Positions 8,395 to 18,868 of a DNA stretch of 64,000 nt are shown in pieces. Origin of the DNA: Planctomycetota bacterium (GTDB lineage: Bacteria; Planctomycetota; UBA1135; UBA2386); the NCBI GenBank assembly GCA_020638655.1, contig JACKIC010000007.1:248001-312000 (forward strand). Direction: 5' to 3'. The translations under genes and the position numbers were made by a program. Numbering within the stretch: the first letter of the stretch is position 1; every line of letters begins with the position of its first letter. The notes below the pieces were generated by a model. The model was given only the letters and a program-made list of their open reading frames with translations, searched no databases and was not told where the DNA came from.

Positions 8395-8471
8395 GTGCGA
8401 GACCAGTGCAAACCACAACCTCGCCCCGGCGCAGCCGGCGGGGCGAGGTTGTGGTTGCACCCAGTTCGCAC
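8395..8471. repeat. Long inverted repeat between genes (type B)
   Basis: The arms run inward from GTGCGA at 8395 and outward to TCGCAC ending 8471. The inner 20+ bp around CAAACCACAACCTCGCCCC pair almost perfectly with the other arm around the loop near 8430. It lies 12 nt after the DnaJ-like stop and 12 nt before the ABC-F start. It shares the GTGCG outer end and a GTRCAAACCACA core with the repeat at 21998-22096, suggesting one family of palindromic elements. Confidence 0.8.
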
Positions 8472-8483
8472 TCCTCCGCCCCA

Positions 8484-10412
<1,929 letters not shown>

Positions 10413-10446
10413 GACCGGCGGCGGTCGTCGGCTACTTCGGGACCGG

Positions 10447-11466
10447 CTACTTCGGGATCGACGGCGCCGTGAACTTCTGGTTGCCCGTCAGCGACTCGAG
10501 GAACGCCACGAGCTGATCGATCTCGGCGTCGTTGAGCTGCCGGTCGAGCGCGAGCGGATCCTTGTGCGGGTTGGCGAGCCCGCCGCCGGCCATCAGTTGC
10601 ACGGCCTCGCGCAGGGTCGCGACGCTGCCGTCGTGGAAGTAGGGCGCGGTCTTGGCGATGTCGCGCAGCGTCGGCGTCTTGAATGCGCCGGTCTTGCTCG
10701 CGTCGCCGGTCGGCTTGGCAGCGCCGACGTCGGGCTTCTCGGCGCTCATGCCGATGCCGATGTTGTGGTAGAGCCGGTCGCTGAACAGCGGCGGCGTGTG
10801 GCAGGTCACGCAGCCGGCCTTGCCCAGGAACAGCTCCTGCCCCTTCTTGGCGTTCTCGCCGAGCGCCTTGGCGTCGCCGGCCATGGCGCGATCGAACGCC
10901 GAGTCGCCGCTGCGCAGCGTGCGCAAGAACGACGCGAGCGCGTGCACGACGGTGGTCTCGCTGGGGCCTGCCCCGAACGCGTCGGTGAACGCCTTCTTGT
11001 AGGTGGCGTTGGCCTCGAGCCGCTTGGCGACGTCGTCCGGCACGCCGCCGATCTGGCCCTTCCACGCCGCCAGCACGTTGGCCTCGAGGCCCTTGGCGCG
11101 GCCGTCCCAGTAGAGGTTGTCGTAGTAGCCGACGTTGTGCACGGTCGGCGAGTTGCGCGAGTTGTCCTTGCCGTCGTCCTTGGTCGAGAAGCGCTTGCCG
11201 TCGCTGAACGCGAGCTCCGGCAGGTGGCAGCTCGAGCACGACATCTTGCCGGAGCCCGACAGGCGCGTATCGAAGAACAGCTGCTTGCCGAGCGCGGCCT
11301 TGGCTTCGGTCAGGGGGTTGTCGGCCGTCGTCGTCAGCTGCAGGGCCTCGAGGCCCTTGGGCGGCGTCAGCGCGCTGATGCTGGCGGCAGCGGGTTCACC
11401 GGAGCAGCCGGCGAAGAACGAAGTGGCGAGCAGCAACGCCGCGGGCAGGCGAGGGAGGGTGTGCAT
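10447..11466 (-). CDS. Di-heme cytochrome c peroxidase / MauG-family lipoprotein
   Basis: 339 residues from ATG 11466. A lipoprotein signal ends in the lipobox FFAGC (Cys21). Two c-type heme sites are present: CSSCH at 77-81 and CVTCH at 219-223, with the family motifs LSGSGKMSC, GRAKGLE and FKTPTLRDIAKTAPYFHDG. Such proteins reduce H2O2 or carry out MauG-like oxidations in the periplasm. A tandem 15-bp duplication places two in-frame TAG codons at the 3' end (10447-10449 is used; a second is at 10432-10434). Convergent with the ABC-F gene. Confidence 0.88.
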   Translation of the reverse strand: MHTLPRLPAALLLATSFFAGCSGEPAAASISALTPPKGLEALQLTTTADNPLTEAKAALGKQLFFDTRLSGSGKMSCSSCHLPELAFSDGKRFSTKDDGKDNSRNSPTVHNVGYYDNLYWDGRAKGLEANVLAAWKGQIGGVPDDVAKRLEANATYKKAFTDAFGAGPSETTVVHALASFLRTLRSGDSAFDRAMAGDAKALGENAKKGQELFLGKAGCVTCHTPPLFSDRLYHNIGIGMSAEKPDVGAAKPTGDASKTGAFKTPTLRDIAKTAPYFHDGSVATLREAVQLMAGGGLANPHKDPLALDRQLNDAEIDQLVAFLESLTGNQKFTAPSIPK

Positions 11467-11578
11467 CGGAGTCTTGGGGCGAGGGGCCGGCGACCGGACG
11501 AAGTGTCCGGCACCAGCGGCCGATGCTAGTCGCCTGGGTCCCGCCGGCGAACGGATCCGCCGGGGATTCCGTGTCGCC

Positions 11579-12124
11579 TCAGCGCATGCGGCGCAGTTGG
11601 CGCAGCGTCTTGAGGTAGCTGCGGTCGCGCGTCTGCGCGTAGGCGTTGCGCAACTGCAAGCGCACGCTCGCGTTGTTGACGTTCTGGTCGAGGCTCACAC
11701 CGAGCACCGCGTCGAAGCCGGCGTCGGCGGGCTGCACCGCGGCGGGCGCGTCGGCCTTGCGCGCCGACGCCTCGACGGCGCGCAGGCTGCGCGCGCGGGT
11801 GTTGGCCTCGGCGACCATGCGGCGCTCCTGGTTCGCGGCGTCGAGGGCGCCCGCGGCGTCCTTCTCGGCCTGCTCGACCTTGGCGACCGTGAGGTCGTCG
11901 CGGTCGACGCGGAACACGTTCGCCTTGGGCAGGAACAGCGTGCCGCCGACGGTGCGGATCTCGTAGACGCCGTCCTTCTCGGCGACCAGGACACCTTCGA
12001 TGACGGCGGCAGAAGAGCCCTCGGCCGCCTTGGCGGCGACGGCGGGGTCTTCGAGCCAGAACTTGTCGGCCTTGGCATGGGCCGCCAAGGCCAGGACACC
12101 GAGCAGCAGGGGGATCGTGCGCAT
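11579..12124 (-). CDS. Secreted hypothetical protein with coiled-coil centre
   Basis: 181 residues from ATG 12124. A signal peptide (MRTIPLLLGVLALAAHAKA) precedes a short beta-rich part (GVYEIRTVGGTLFLPKANVFRVD) and a long charged, Ala-rich helix (about 90-135). No family recognised. A TACCCT hexamer lies exactly 6 nt before the start codon, suggesting a leaderless transcript. It is divergent from the DUF1080-cytochrome gene (91 bp apart) and could be functionally linked, but nothing in the sequence proves that. Confidence 0.6.
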   Translation of the reverse strand: MRTIPLLLGVLALAAHAKADKFWLEDPAVAAKAAEGSSAAVIEGVLVAEKDGVYEIRTVGGTLFLPKANVFRVDRDDLTVAKVEQAEKDAAGALDAANQERRMVAEANTRARSLRAVEASARKADAPAAVQPADAGFDAVLGVSLDQNVNNASVRLQLRNAYAQTRDRSYLKTLRQLRRMR

Positions 12125-12130
12125 GGCAGA

Positions 12131-12136
12131 AGGGTA
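12131..12136 (-). promoter_or_regulatory. TANNNT -10 element, 6 nt from start codon
   Basis: TACCCT on the minus strand, followed by six bases and ATG 12124. No convincing -35 box. One of five such arrangements in the window. Confidence 0.5.
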
Positions 12137-12215
12137 CCACATGGCACGACCGGTGCTGGGCGCGGCGCAAGGGCCGCGTGACGCCGGGCCGGCGATCGGT
12201 GACACTGCGCGCCCC

Positions 12216-15200
12216 ATGCACGCCTTGGCAACGGCCGTCTGGCTCGCGAGCACGCTCGCGGCCCAAGCTCCACAGAACCCCGAGAACCTCTTCGACGGCA
12301 CCTCGTTGCGCGGCTGGCGCGGCGACCCGGCGGTCTGGAGCGTGCGCGACGGCTGCCTGGTCGGCTCGACCGTCGACCACAAGGTCGCGGCGAACACGTT
12401 CCTGATCTGGGAGGGCGGCGAGGTCGCCGACTTCGAGTTCTCGTGTGAGTTCCGACTCGAGGGCGACAACAACAGCGGCGTGCAGTACCGCAGCCGCGCG
12501 GTGCCCGGCAGCGAGTTCGGCGTCGCGGGTTACCAGGCCGACGTGCACGGCAACCCGGACTACCTGGGCATGCTCTACGAGGAACGCGGCGCCGGCATCC
12601 TGTGTCAGCACGGCTGCTTCGTCGCGCGCGACGCGGCCGGCGGCGTGCGCGACCTCGGCGGCGTCGCGACGCCGCGCCCGCGCGACCTCACGCAGTGGCA
12701 TTCGCTGCGCATCGTCGCGCGCGGCAGCCTCGTCTGGCACGAGCTCGATGGCGAGCTGGTCGCGGTCGTGCAGGACGACAAGGCCGACGTCGCCCGCGCC
12801 GGCATCCTCGCGCTGCAGGTGCACGCCGGGCCGCCGATGAGCGTGTGGTGGAAGAACCTGACGCTGCGTCGCCTGCCGCGCGAGGAGATCGCGGCGTTGC
12901 CGCCGGCGATCGCCGCGCTGCGCAAGCGCGACGCGCAGCGCGTCACCGCGCCGAAGGGCGCGACGCCGCAGTGGCTCTGGGACGCGTCGGCGAGCAACGA
13001 CGAGGAGCTGTTCTTCCGGCGCAAGTTCACGCTGACGGCGGTGCCCGACCGGGCGACGCTGCGCGTCACGTGCGACAACCACTGCCGCGTCTTCGTCAAC
13101 GGCGAGCGCGTGCTGCAGAGCGACAACTGGGAGACGCCGGTCTCCGCCGAGGTCAAGAAGCTCCTGCGCGCCGGTGACAACGTGATCGCGGTGCAGGGCA
13201 GCAACGACGGTGGTGTGGCGGCGCTCGCCGCGCGCCTGGAGTGGCAGATCGGCGAGACCCGCGGCGAACTGGTCAGCGACGGCGCCTGGCGCTGCAGCGA
13301 CGACGACCCCGACGGCTGGGACACGGTCGCGTTCGACGACGGCGGTTGGCAGCCCGTGAAGGTGCTCGGCGCGGTGGGCCAGCGCGGCCTGCCGTGGAGC
13401 GGCGCGCTCGGCGAGGGTTCGTTCGGCGCGCTCGTCGACCCGTTCCTGCCGCAGGTCGCGGTGCCGGCGCTCGGCCTGTCGGGGCCGATGGCCGCGGGCG
13501 CCGCGCTGCTGCTCGAGGTGCCGCGCTCGCTCGGTTCGTGGGTCGTGTTGTGCGCCGACGACAAGGGCCGGCTCTACGCCAGCGATCAGAGCCGCGGGCT
13601 GTACCGCATCACGCCCGCGGCGGGCCTCGGCGAGGCCTCGACGATCGAGAAGGTCGACGTCGACCTCGACGGTTGCCAGGGCCTGTGCTGGTTCCGCAAC
13701 TCGCTCTACGCGGTCGTCAACGTGCGCCGCGCCGGGTTGTACCGACTCACCGACAGCGACGGTGACGACCGCCTCGACAAGGTGGAACTGCTGCGCAAGC
13801 TCGACGGCGGCGGCGAACACGGGCCGCACGCGGTGGTGCCCGCGCCGGACGGCGAGAACCTGCTGGTGCTGTGCGGCAACCACACCAAGCCGACCGACTT
13901 CCGGGTCAGCCGCGTACCGACCAACTGGGGCGAGGACCGCCTGCTGCCGCGCCTCTCCGACCCCAATGGCCACGCGGTCGGCATCCTGCCGCCCGGCGGC
14001 TACGTGTGCCGCGTCGAGCCCGACGGCAACAACTGGGTGCTGTTGTGTTGCGGGTTCCGCAACGTCTACGACATGGCGGTGTTGCCGAGCGGCGACGTCG
14101 TCGTCTACGACGCCGACATGGAGTGGGACATGGGCATGCCGTGGTACCGGCCGACGCGCATCCTGCTGGTCCAGGAAGGCGTCGACTACGGCTGGCGCAA
14201 CGGCAGCAACAAGTGGTACGCGGACTACCCCGACGCGCCGCCGCCGCTCTGCGACATCGGGCCGGGTTCGCCGACCGGCGTGGTCGCCAGCAGCGGCGGC
14301 GTGCTGGCGCTGGACTGGACGTTCGGCACGGCTTGGACCGTGGGCTTCGACGTGCCTGGACCGGTGATGACCGGGCGCGCGCGCGAGGCGTTCTCCGGCG
14401 TGCCGCTGCCGCTGACCGACGCCGTCGTCGTCGGCGACCGCACGTTCGTACTGACGGGCGGGCGCGGGCTGCCCTCGACGCTGCTGGCACTGCCCGCGCC
14501 GCCGGCGTCGAAGTCGATGGACACACTCGCGTTCGTGCACGAGAAGCTGCGGCGGGACCTCGAGCGGGATGCGGTCAGGCGTTCGGTGAGCCAGCTCGTG
14601 AGCGATCTGGGCCTGGGCGTGCGCGGCCGCGTCGCGGCGCGCATCGCGCTCGAACGGTGCCCCGTGGCCGAGTGGCGCGGGCTGCGGTCGCGGCAGTTCC
14701 CGAGCGACGGCAGCAAGCTGCAGTTCCTGCTGGCGCTCGCCAGACAGGGCGGCGGCGAGGACCTCGAGCCGGTGCTCGAAGCGCTCGCCGGCATGTCGTT
14801 CCCAGGTATGGCGAAGGCCGACCAGATCGCCTGGCTGCGTGTGCACGCGCTGGCGCTGTTGCGCCTGGGGCCCGTCAGCGATGCGCAGCGCGCGGCGCTG
14901 GCGGCGCGCCTGCTGCCGTTGTTCCCGGCCGGCGACGACCGCCTCGACGGCGACCTCGCCGAGCTGCTCGCCTACCTCGACGCGCCGGGGCTGCTCGACA
15001 AGGCGCTGCCGCTGCTGACGCCGATGCGCCCGGCGCCGCCGCCGCCGTGGGCCGAGGTCGCGGCGCGCAACGCCAACTACGGCGGCGCGATCGACAAGAT
15101 GCTCGGCAACATGCCGCCGACGGGCCAGATCGCGATCGCCAACGCGCTGCGCACCGTGCAGCACGGCTGGACGCTCGAGCAGCGCCGCGCCCTGTTCACG

Positions 15201-15860
15201 TTCTTCACCGAGGCGCGCACGCGCAAGGGCGGCGCCAGCTACGACGGTTACCTCAAGGCGATGATCGACGCGGCCTGGGAGACCTGCAGTCCCGCGGAAC
15301 AGGAGCAGCTCGCCGAGCTCGTCGGCAAGGCCAAGGCCGACCTGCCGAAGTTCCAGAGCACGCCGCCCAAGGGGCCCGGGCGCGCCTGGACCCTCGACGC
15401 CGCGGTCGCTGCGGTGGGGGACGGGGCCGGCGCCGACCTCACGTCGGGCCACAACCTGTTCCACGCGATCGGTTGCGCCTCGTGCCACTACTTCGCGGGC
15501 GAAGGCGGCAACCACGGGCCGGATCTGACCAGCCTCGGCAACAAGTTCTCCGCGCGCGACGTGCTCGAGGCGATCCTCGAGCCCAGCAAGGTGATCAGCG
15601 ACCAGTATTCGGGCAGCGTCGTCAGCAAGCGCGACGGCAGCGCCGTGTTCGGCCGCGCCACCAAGGTCACCGCGGACGGCGAGCAGTTCTGGGAGGTCGT
15701 GCCTGCCGTCGCCGACGCCGTGCCCGTGCGCATCCCCGTCGCCGACGTCACGGGGGTCGCGCCCTCGCCGCAGTCGCCGATGCCGGCGGCGCTCGTCAAC
15801 GGCCTGAACCCCGACGAACTGCGCGACCTGATCGCCTTCCTGCGCAGTCGCGGGCGGTGA
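12216..15860 (+). CDS. DUF1080 / PVC-type beta-propeller / c-type cytochrome fusion
   Basis: 1214 residues from ATG 12216, the first codon giving a signal peptide (MHALATAVWLASTLAAQ). Domains in order: DUF1080 concanavalin-like fold, also called 3-keto-disaccharide hydrolase (~20-215: ENLFDGTSLRGW, NNSGVQYRSR, WHSLRIVARG); a galactose-binding-like domain (~265-395: FFRRKFTLTAVPDRATLRV, VFVNGERV); a PVC-type dehydrogenase-like beta-propeller (~420-770: DKGRLYASDQSRGLYRI, WYRPTRILLVQEGVDYGWRNG); a helical region; and a C-terminal heme domain with CASCH (~1087-1091), GPDLTSLGNKFSARDVLEAILEPSKVISDQY. This fits periplasmic oxidation of a carbohydrate-type substrate with electrons passed to heme. 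Substrate unknown. Confidence 0.85.
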   Translation: MHALATAVWLASTLAAQAPQNPENLFDGTSLRGWRGDPAVWSVRDGCLVGSTVDHKVAANTFLIWEGGEVADFEFSCEFRLEGDNNSGVQYRSRAVPGSEFGVAGYQADVHGNPDYLGMLYEERGAGILCQHGCFVARDAAGGVRDLGGVATPRPRDLTQWHSLRIVARGSLVWHELDGELVAVVQDDKADVARAGILALQVHAGPPMSVWWKNLTLRRLPREEIAALPPAIAALRKRDAQRVTAPKGATPQWLWDASASNDEELFFRRKFTLTAVPDRATLRVTCDNHCRVFVNGERVLQSDNWETPVSAEVKKLLRAGDNVIAVQGSNDGGVAALAARLEWQIGETRGELVSDGAWRCSDDDPDGWDTVAFDDGGWQPVKVLGAVGQRGLPWSGALGEGSFGALVDPFLPQVAVPALGLSGPMAAGAALLLEVPRSLGSWVVLCADDKGRLYASDQSRGLYRITPAAGLGEASTIEKVDVDLDGCQGLCWFRNSLYAVVNVRRAGLYRLTDSDGDDRLDKVELLRKLDGGGEHGPHAVVPAPDGENLLVLCGNHTKPTDFRVSRVPTNWGEDRLLPRLSDPNGHAVGILPPGGYVCRVEPDGNNWVLLCCGFRNVYDMAVLPSGDVVVYDADMEWDMGMPWYRPTRILLVQEGVDYGWRNGSNKWYADYPDAPPPLCDIGPGSPTGVVASSGGVLALDWTFGTAWTVGFDVPGPVMTGRAREAFSGVPLPLTDAVVVGDRTFVLTGGRGLPSTLLALPAPPASKSMDTLAFVHEKLRRDLERDAVRRSVSQLVSDLGLGVRGRVAARIALERCPVAEWRGLRSRQFPSDGSKLQFLLALARQGGGEDLEPVLEALAGMSFPGMAKADQIAWLRVHALALLRLGPVSDAQRAALAARLLPLFPAGDDRLDGDLAELLAYLDAPGLLDKALPLLTPMRPAPPPPWAEVAARNANYGGAIDKMLGNMPPTGQIAIANALRTVQHGWTLEQRRALFTFFTEARTRKGGASYDGYLKAMIDAAWETCSPAEQEQLAELVGKAKADLPKFQSTPPKGPGRAWTLDAAVAAVGDGAGADLTSGHNLFHAIGCASCHYFAGEGGNHGPDLTSLGNKFSARDVLEAILEPSKVISDQYSGSVVSKRDGSAVFGRATKVTADGEQFWEVVPAVADAVPVRIPVADVTGVAPSPQSPMPAALVNGLNPDELRDLIAFLRSRGR

Positions 15861-15893
15861 GCGGGATCCCAATCGCGCGATGCGTGACGCGAA

Positions 15894-16304
15894 TCAGTCG
15901 CGCGATGCGTTGCGTGAGCTGATGTCGTCGGCGTCGCCCTCGACCTTGTTGGGGCCGCAGCTGCGCACCTCGAAGCCCTGCGGCGGCTCGGCCTCCCTCA
16001 GCAGGTAGGTCGTCTGCCACGGATCGTCGGGCAGCTCGGTGAGGTACGAGCGTCCCTTGGCGTCGGGTGCGACGAGTTCTTCGAGCTGCGGCAGGCGGCC
16101 GTGGTCGACGCAGAACAGGCGCACGGCGTCGGCGATCGCCCGGGTGTCGACGCGCGCCTTCTCCTCCCTGGCGCGCTGGCTGCTCGACCACACGTTGTTG
16201 GCGACCAGGGTCGCCAACAGGCCGAGGATCACGACCACGACCATGACCTCGATCAGGGTGAACCCCGCGCATGGGCGGGAACGGCGCCGCGGGATCGTCT
16301 TCAT
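15894..16304 (-). CDS. gspG: GspG-like type II secretion major pseudopilin
   Basis: 136 residues from ATG 16304. It has a type IV prepilin leader ending G/FTLIEVMVVVVILGLLATLV with Glu5 of the mature protein, then REEKARVDTRAIADAVRLFCVDHGRLP and DPWQTTYLL, and a C-terminal CGPNKVEGDADDIS, the GspG calcium-binding and termination pattern. No other type II secretion gene is adjacent, so it is an orphan copy here. A 25-bp-spaced direct repeat of TCGCGCGATGCGT overlaps the 3' end (15873-15885 and 15898-15910). Confidence 0.88.
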   Translation of the reverse strand: MKTIPRRRSRPCAGFTLIEVMVVVVILGLLATLVANNVWSSSQRAREEKARVDTRAIADAVRLFCVDHGRLPQLEELVAPDAKGRSYLTELPDDPWQTTYLLREAEPPQGFEVRSCGPNKVEGDADDISSRNASRD

Positions 16305-16411
16305 GCGGCGGGCTTCGACGCGGCCCGGCGGCGCGGTATTTCCACGGTCCCGTTCGCGCGAAGAACGGCAGATTCCTGCACCCGCGAGCCGCCGTGCGGC
16401 ATCTTCTGGAC

Positions 16412-16930
16412 ATGCAGCCTGCCGCCGCAGCCCAAGAGCCTGGAGTCGCGCCGACGCTGCCCGGTGCCGGAACCCAGGCGCGGCTGCGGCGCTACCTGCG
16501 GTTCCTCGGCGCCGACCGGCAGGTGCTCGACGACCTGGTGCAGGAGGCGCTGCTGGCCGGTGTGAAGACCTTCGGCAACGAGCCCGCGGCGCTGCCGTGG
16601 CTGCTGGTGGCGGCGCGCAACGCCCTGCGTCAGCACCTGCGGCGGCTCGGCCGACGGCGTGAGGTCGCCGATCTCGACCGGCTCGATCGGGTGTTCCACG
16701 ACCAGGTGGGGGACGACGGGGGCGACGCGCAGCGCGCGGCGCTGCGGCGTTGCCTGGACGAGTTGCCGCCGCGGTCGCGCCAGGCCCTCGAGCTGCGCTA
16801 CGGCGAGGGCGCCTCACGCGCGGTCATCGCGGCGGCGCTGGGGCTCGGCGAAGAAGGAGCCAAGACGCTGCTGGCGCGCCTGCGCAAGGCGCTCGGCGCG
16901 TGCATCGAACGGAGGTTGGCCGATGACTGA
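16412..16930 (+). CDS. ECF-type RNA polymerase sigma factor
   Basis: 172 residues from ATG 16412; longer in-frame starts would add a low-complexity tail overlapping gspG. Region 2 is VLDDLVQEALLAGVKTF...LPWLLVAARNALRQHLRRLGRR, and region 4 is LPPRSRQALELRYGEGASRAVIAAALGLGEEGAKTLLARLRKAL. It directs RNA polymerase to a dedicated promoter set, held inactive by a partner. The next gene overlaps its stop by 8 bp and encodes a membrane protein, the usual anti-sigma position. Confidence 0.85.
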   Translation: MQPAAAAQEPGVAPTLPGAGTQARLRRYLRFLGADRQVLDDLVQEALLAGVKTFGNEPAALPWLLVAARNALRQHLRRLGRRREVADLDRLDRVFHDQVGDDGGDAQRAALRRCLDELPPRSRQALELRYGEGASRAVIAAALGLGEEGAKTLLARLRKALGACIERRLADD

Positions 16931-18434
16931 CGTGCTCGAGGACGATCGCCTGCGCTACCTGGACGTGCTGCTCGAGGAGGAGTTCGCTGTGTCCGGCGGT
17001 GGGATCGAGGCGGCGCCGTCGCCGCGGTCGCGGCGGTGGCTCGCCGCGGCGCTGGTGTGGATCGCGTGCGGTGCCGTGTTGGGCACGGTGTGGCTGCAGC
17101 GGGAACTGCTGGTGACCGCGCAAGATCCGCACACACCGCAGCAGGCGACGTCGCAGTTCGTGCCGAAGGACCAGGACGGGCTCGAGGCGTTCCTCGCCCG
17201 CGTGCGCCGCGTCGGCGTGGAGCGCATTCGCAACATGGCGCGCCCTCGCGAGGACGGGCCGGACTTCGAGGTCATCGCGGACGAGGTGCGCGCGGACCTC
17301 GACGAGGCGACCCGCGCGCTGACCCGCGGCTGGCGACAGGTGTCCGGCGAGGACACCGGCGACGCGGGCACCGTGCGCCTGTGGACCGACGACGGCCGGG
17401 AACTCGCCGCGCGCTACTCGGCGGCGGGGCGGCTGTGGGTGGGCGGGCAGGCGTGGCAGCTGCCCGACGACGGCGTGCGCGAGCTCGCGCGGCTGGCGGC
17501 CAGCAAGGACGCGGTCGACACCTGGGTCTGCGTCTACCGGCCTGCGGGGCTGCTGCGCGTGCCCGACACGCTGCGCGGCCTCGCGTGCCCGGGCGGCGCG
17601 GCCGAGCAGCTGCAGGACGTGTTGCCGCGGCTGCGCGGCCTGCAGTCGCTGTCGCTGTCGAGCACCATCGACGATCGCGGCGCGGTGCTGGTCGGCCGTT
17701 TGCCGTCGTTGCGTGAGCTGACGCTCGTGCATCCCGACCTCGGGCCCGCCGGGTGGGCTGCGCTCGCCAAGGCGCAGCGGCTGCGTTCCCTCGAGGTGCG
17801 CGGGCCGGTGCCCGGTCTCGTGCCCGAGGTGCTGCCCGAGCTCGTCTCCCATCTCGAGCAGCTGCGCATCTGCGGCACCCACGACGGCAGTGGCCTCGGG
17901 ATCGCCCGGGCCGACGCCGAGTTCCCCGTGTCGCCCGAGCAGCTGCAGGGCATCGTGACCTCGCCGACGCTCGTCGATCTGCGCGTCGCGGTCACGTGGC
18001 ACCCGCTTGCCGGACGGCAGCGGCAGGCCGAGCAGCTGCTCGACGATCTGCTCGCCATGCCGAAGTTGCGCCGCCTCGCGTTCGCGTCGCGCAACGGCGA
18101 CCCGCAGGCGTTGTGGTCGCGCCTCGCCAAGAGCTCGCTCGAGAAGCTCAAGCTCGCCGGCGTCGGCCTCGACGAGGCCGAGATCGGGGTCCTGGCGAGC
18201 ATGGCGGGCCTGCGCGAACTCGATCTGCGGGGCTGTGGCTTCACGGCGCGCGCGCGCCGCGCCACCGGCGACCTCTCGCAGCTCACGCGGCTGGATGTGA
18301 GTGGCTGCGCGTTCCCGGGGCCAGTGCTCGACGGCCTGCGCGAGCGTCTGGCCGACACCGTGGTGCTGGGCAAGGCCGATACGACCAGCCGTTCCTACCC
18401 GCTGCTCGGCGCGCCGTCGTGGACGCGCGACTGA
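16923..18434 (+). CDS. Membrane-anchored leucine-rich-repeat protein, putative anti-sigma partner
   Basis: 503 residues from ATG 16923, overlapping the sigma gene stop. An N-terminal cytoplasmic segment of ~38 residues (LRYLDVLLEEEFAVSGGG) could hold the sigma factor; one transmembrane helix follows (39-58, WLAAALVWIACGAVLGTVWL). The periplasmic part ends in leucine-rich repeats (~210-500: LRGLQSLSLSSTIDDRGAVLVGRLPSLRELTL, AGLRELDLRGCGF). No zinc-binding HxxxCxxC anti-sigma motif is visible, so the role is inferred from context alone. LRR ectodomains are ligand or protein sensors. Confidence 0.7.
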   Translation: MTDVLEDDRLRYLDVLLEEEFAVSGGGIEAAPSPRSRRWLAAALVWIACGAVLGTVWLQRELLVTAQDPHTPQQATSQFVPKDQDGLEAFLARVRRVGVERIRNMARPREDGPDFEVIADEVRADLDEATRALTRGWRQVSGEDTGDAGTVRLWTDDGRELAARYSAAGRLWVGGQAWQLPDDGVRELARLAASKDAVDTWVCVYRPAGLLRVPDTLRGLACPGGAAEQLQDVLPRLRGLQSLSLSSTIDDRGAVLVGRLPSLRELTLVHPDLGPAGWAALAKAQRLRSLEVRGPVPGLVPEVLPELVSHLEQLRICGTHDGSGLGIARADAEFPVSPEQLQGIVTSPTLVDLRVAVTWHPLAGRQRQAEQLLDDLLAMPKLRRLAFASRNGDPQALWSRLAKSSLEKLKLAGVGLDEAEIGVLASMAGLRELDLRGCGFTARARRATGDLSQLTRLDVSGCAFPGPVLDGLRERLADTVVLGKADTTSRSYPLLGAPSWTRD

Positions 18435-18444
18435 CGCGCCTCGA

Positions 18445-18828
18445 CTACCCGCGCCGGGTGATCTCGGCTTTGAGCCGCGCGTTCTCGTCGCGCAGTCGCT
18501 CGAGTTCGCTCACCTCGTCGCGATCCGCCGGCTTCTCGCTCGCTCGTCGCACGACGCGGTCCTCGGTCAGGTAGACGCCCGCGAACATGCTGGTCTTGAC
18601 GGTGGCGCGGTGCACGTCGCCGTGCTTGTCCTCGTATTCGACCTCGTAGATGCGCGCGTTGCGCTCGCCGAACCAGCCCTTGCCGAACGGCGCCCACGAC
18701 TTGCTGCGCACCTTGCCGCCGCGTTCGCGCACGTAGTCGTCGATGCGATCCTTGTCCATGCCGCCGGCGAGCAGGCGGAAGACGAGCGCGACGGCGATGA
18801 GCAGCACGAACAGGCCGACCGGTTCCAT
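18445..18828 (-). CDS. Small membrane-anchored protein with C-terminal coiled coil
   Basis: 127 residues from ATG 18828. One N-terminal transmembrane helix (MEPVGLFVLLIAVALVFRLLAGG) is followed by a compact domain (WAPFGKGWFGERNARIYEVEYEDKHGDVHRATVKTS) and a heptad-like end (VSELERLRDENARLKAEI). No family recognised. A TACCAT hexamer lies 6 nt before the ATG. Convergent with the LRR gene and close to the MscS gene. Confidence 0.65.
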   Translation of the reverse strand: MEPVGLFVLLIAVALVFRLLAGGMDKDRIDDYVRERGGKVRSKSWAPFGKGWFGERNARIYEVEYEDKHGDVHRATVKTSMFAGVYLTEDRVVRRASEKPADRDEVSELERLRDENARLKAEITRRG

Positions 18829-18834
18829 GCGCGC

Positions 18835-18840
18835 ATGGTA
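18835..18840 (-). promoter_or_regulatory. TANNNT -10 element, 6 nt from start codon
   Basis: TACCAT on the minus strand, then six bases, then ATG 18828. Fits a leaderless promoter. Confidence 0.5.
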
Positions 18841-18868
18841 GCCGGCCGCGGGCCGCGTCTGTCTTCGG

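Noticed and set aside
11526..15872. Very long open frame on the minus strand (1448 codons)
   Set aside because: It is the antisense shadow of the DUF1080-cytochrome gene in high-GC DNA; its His/Arg/Ala-rich translation has no domain, while the plus strand shows signal peptide, conserved motifs and CxxCH.
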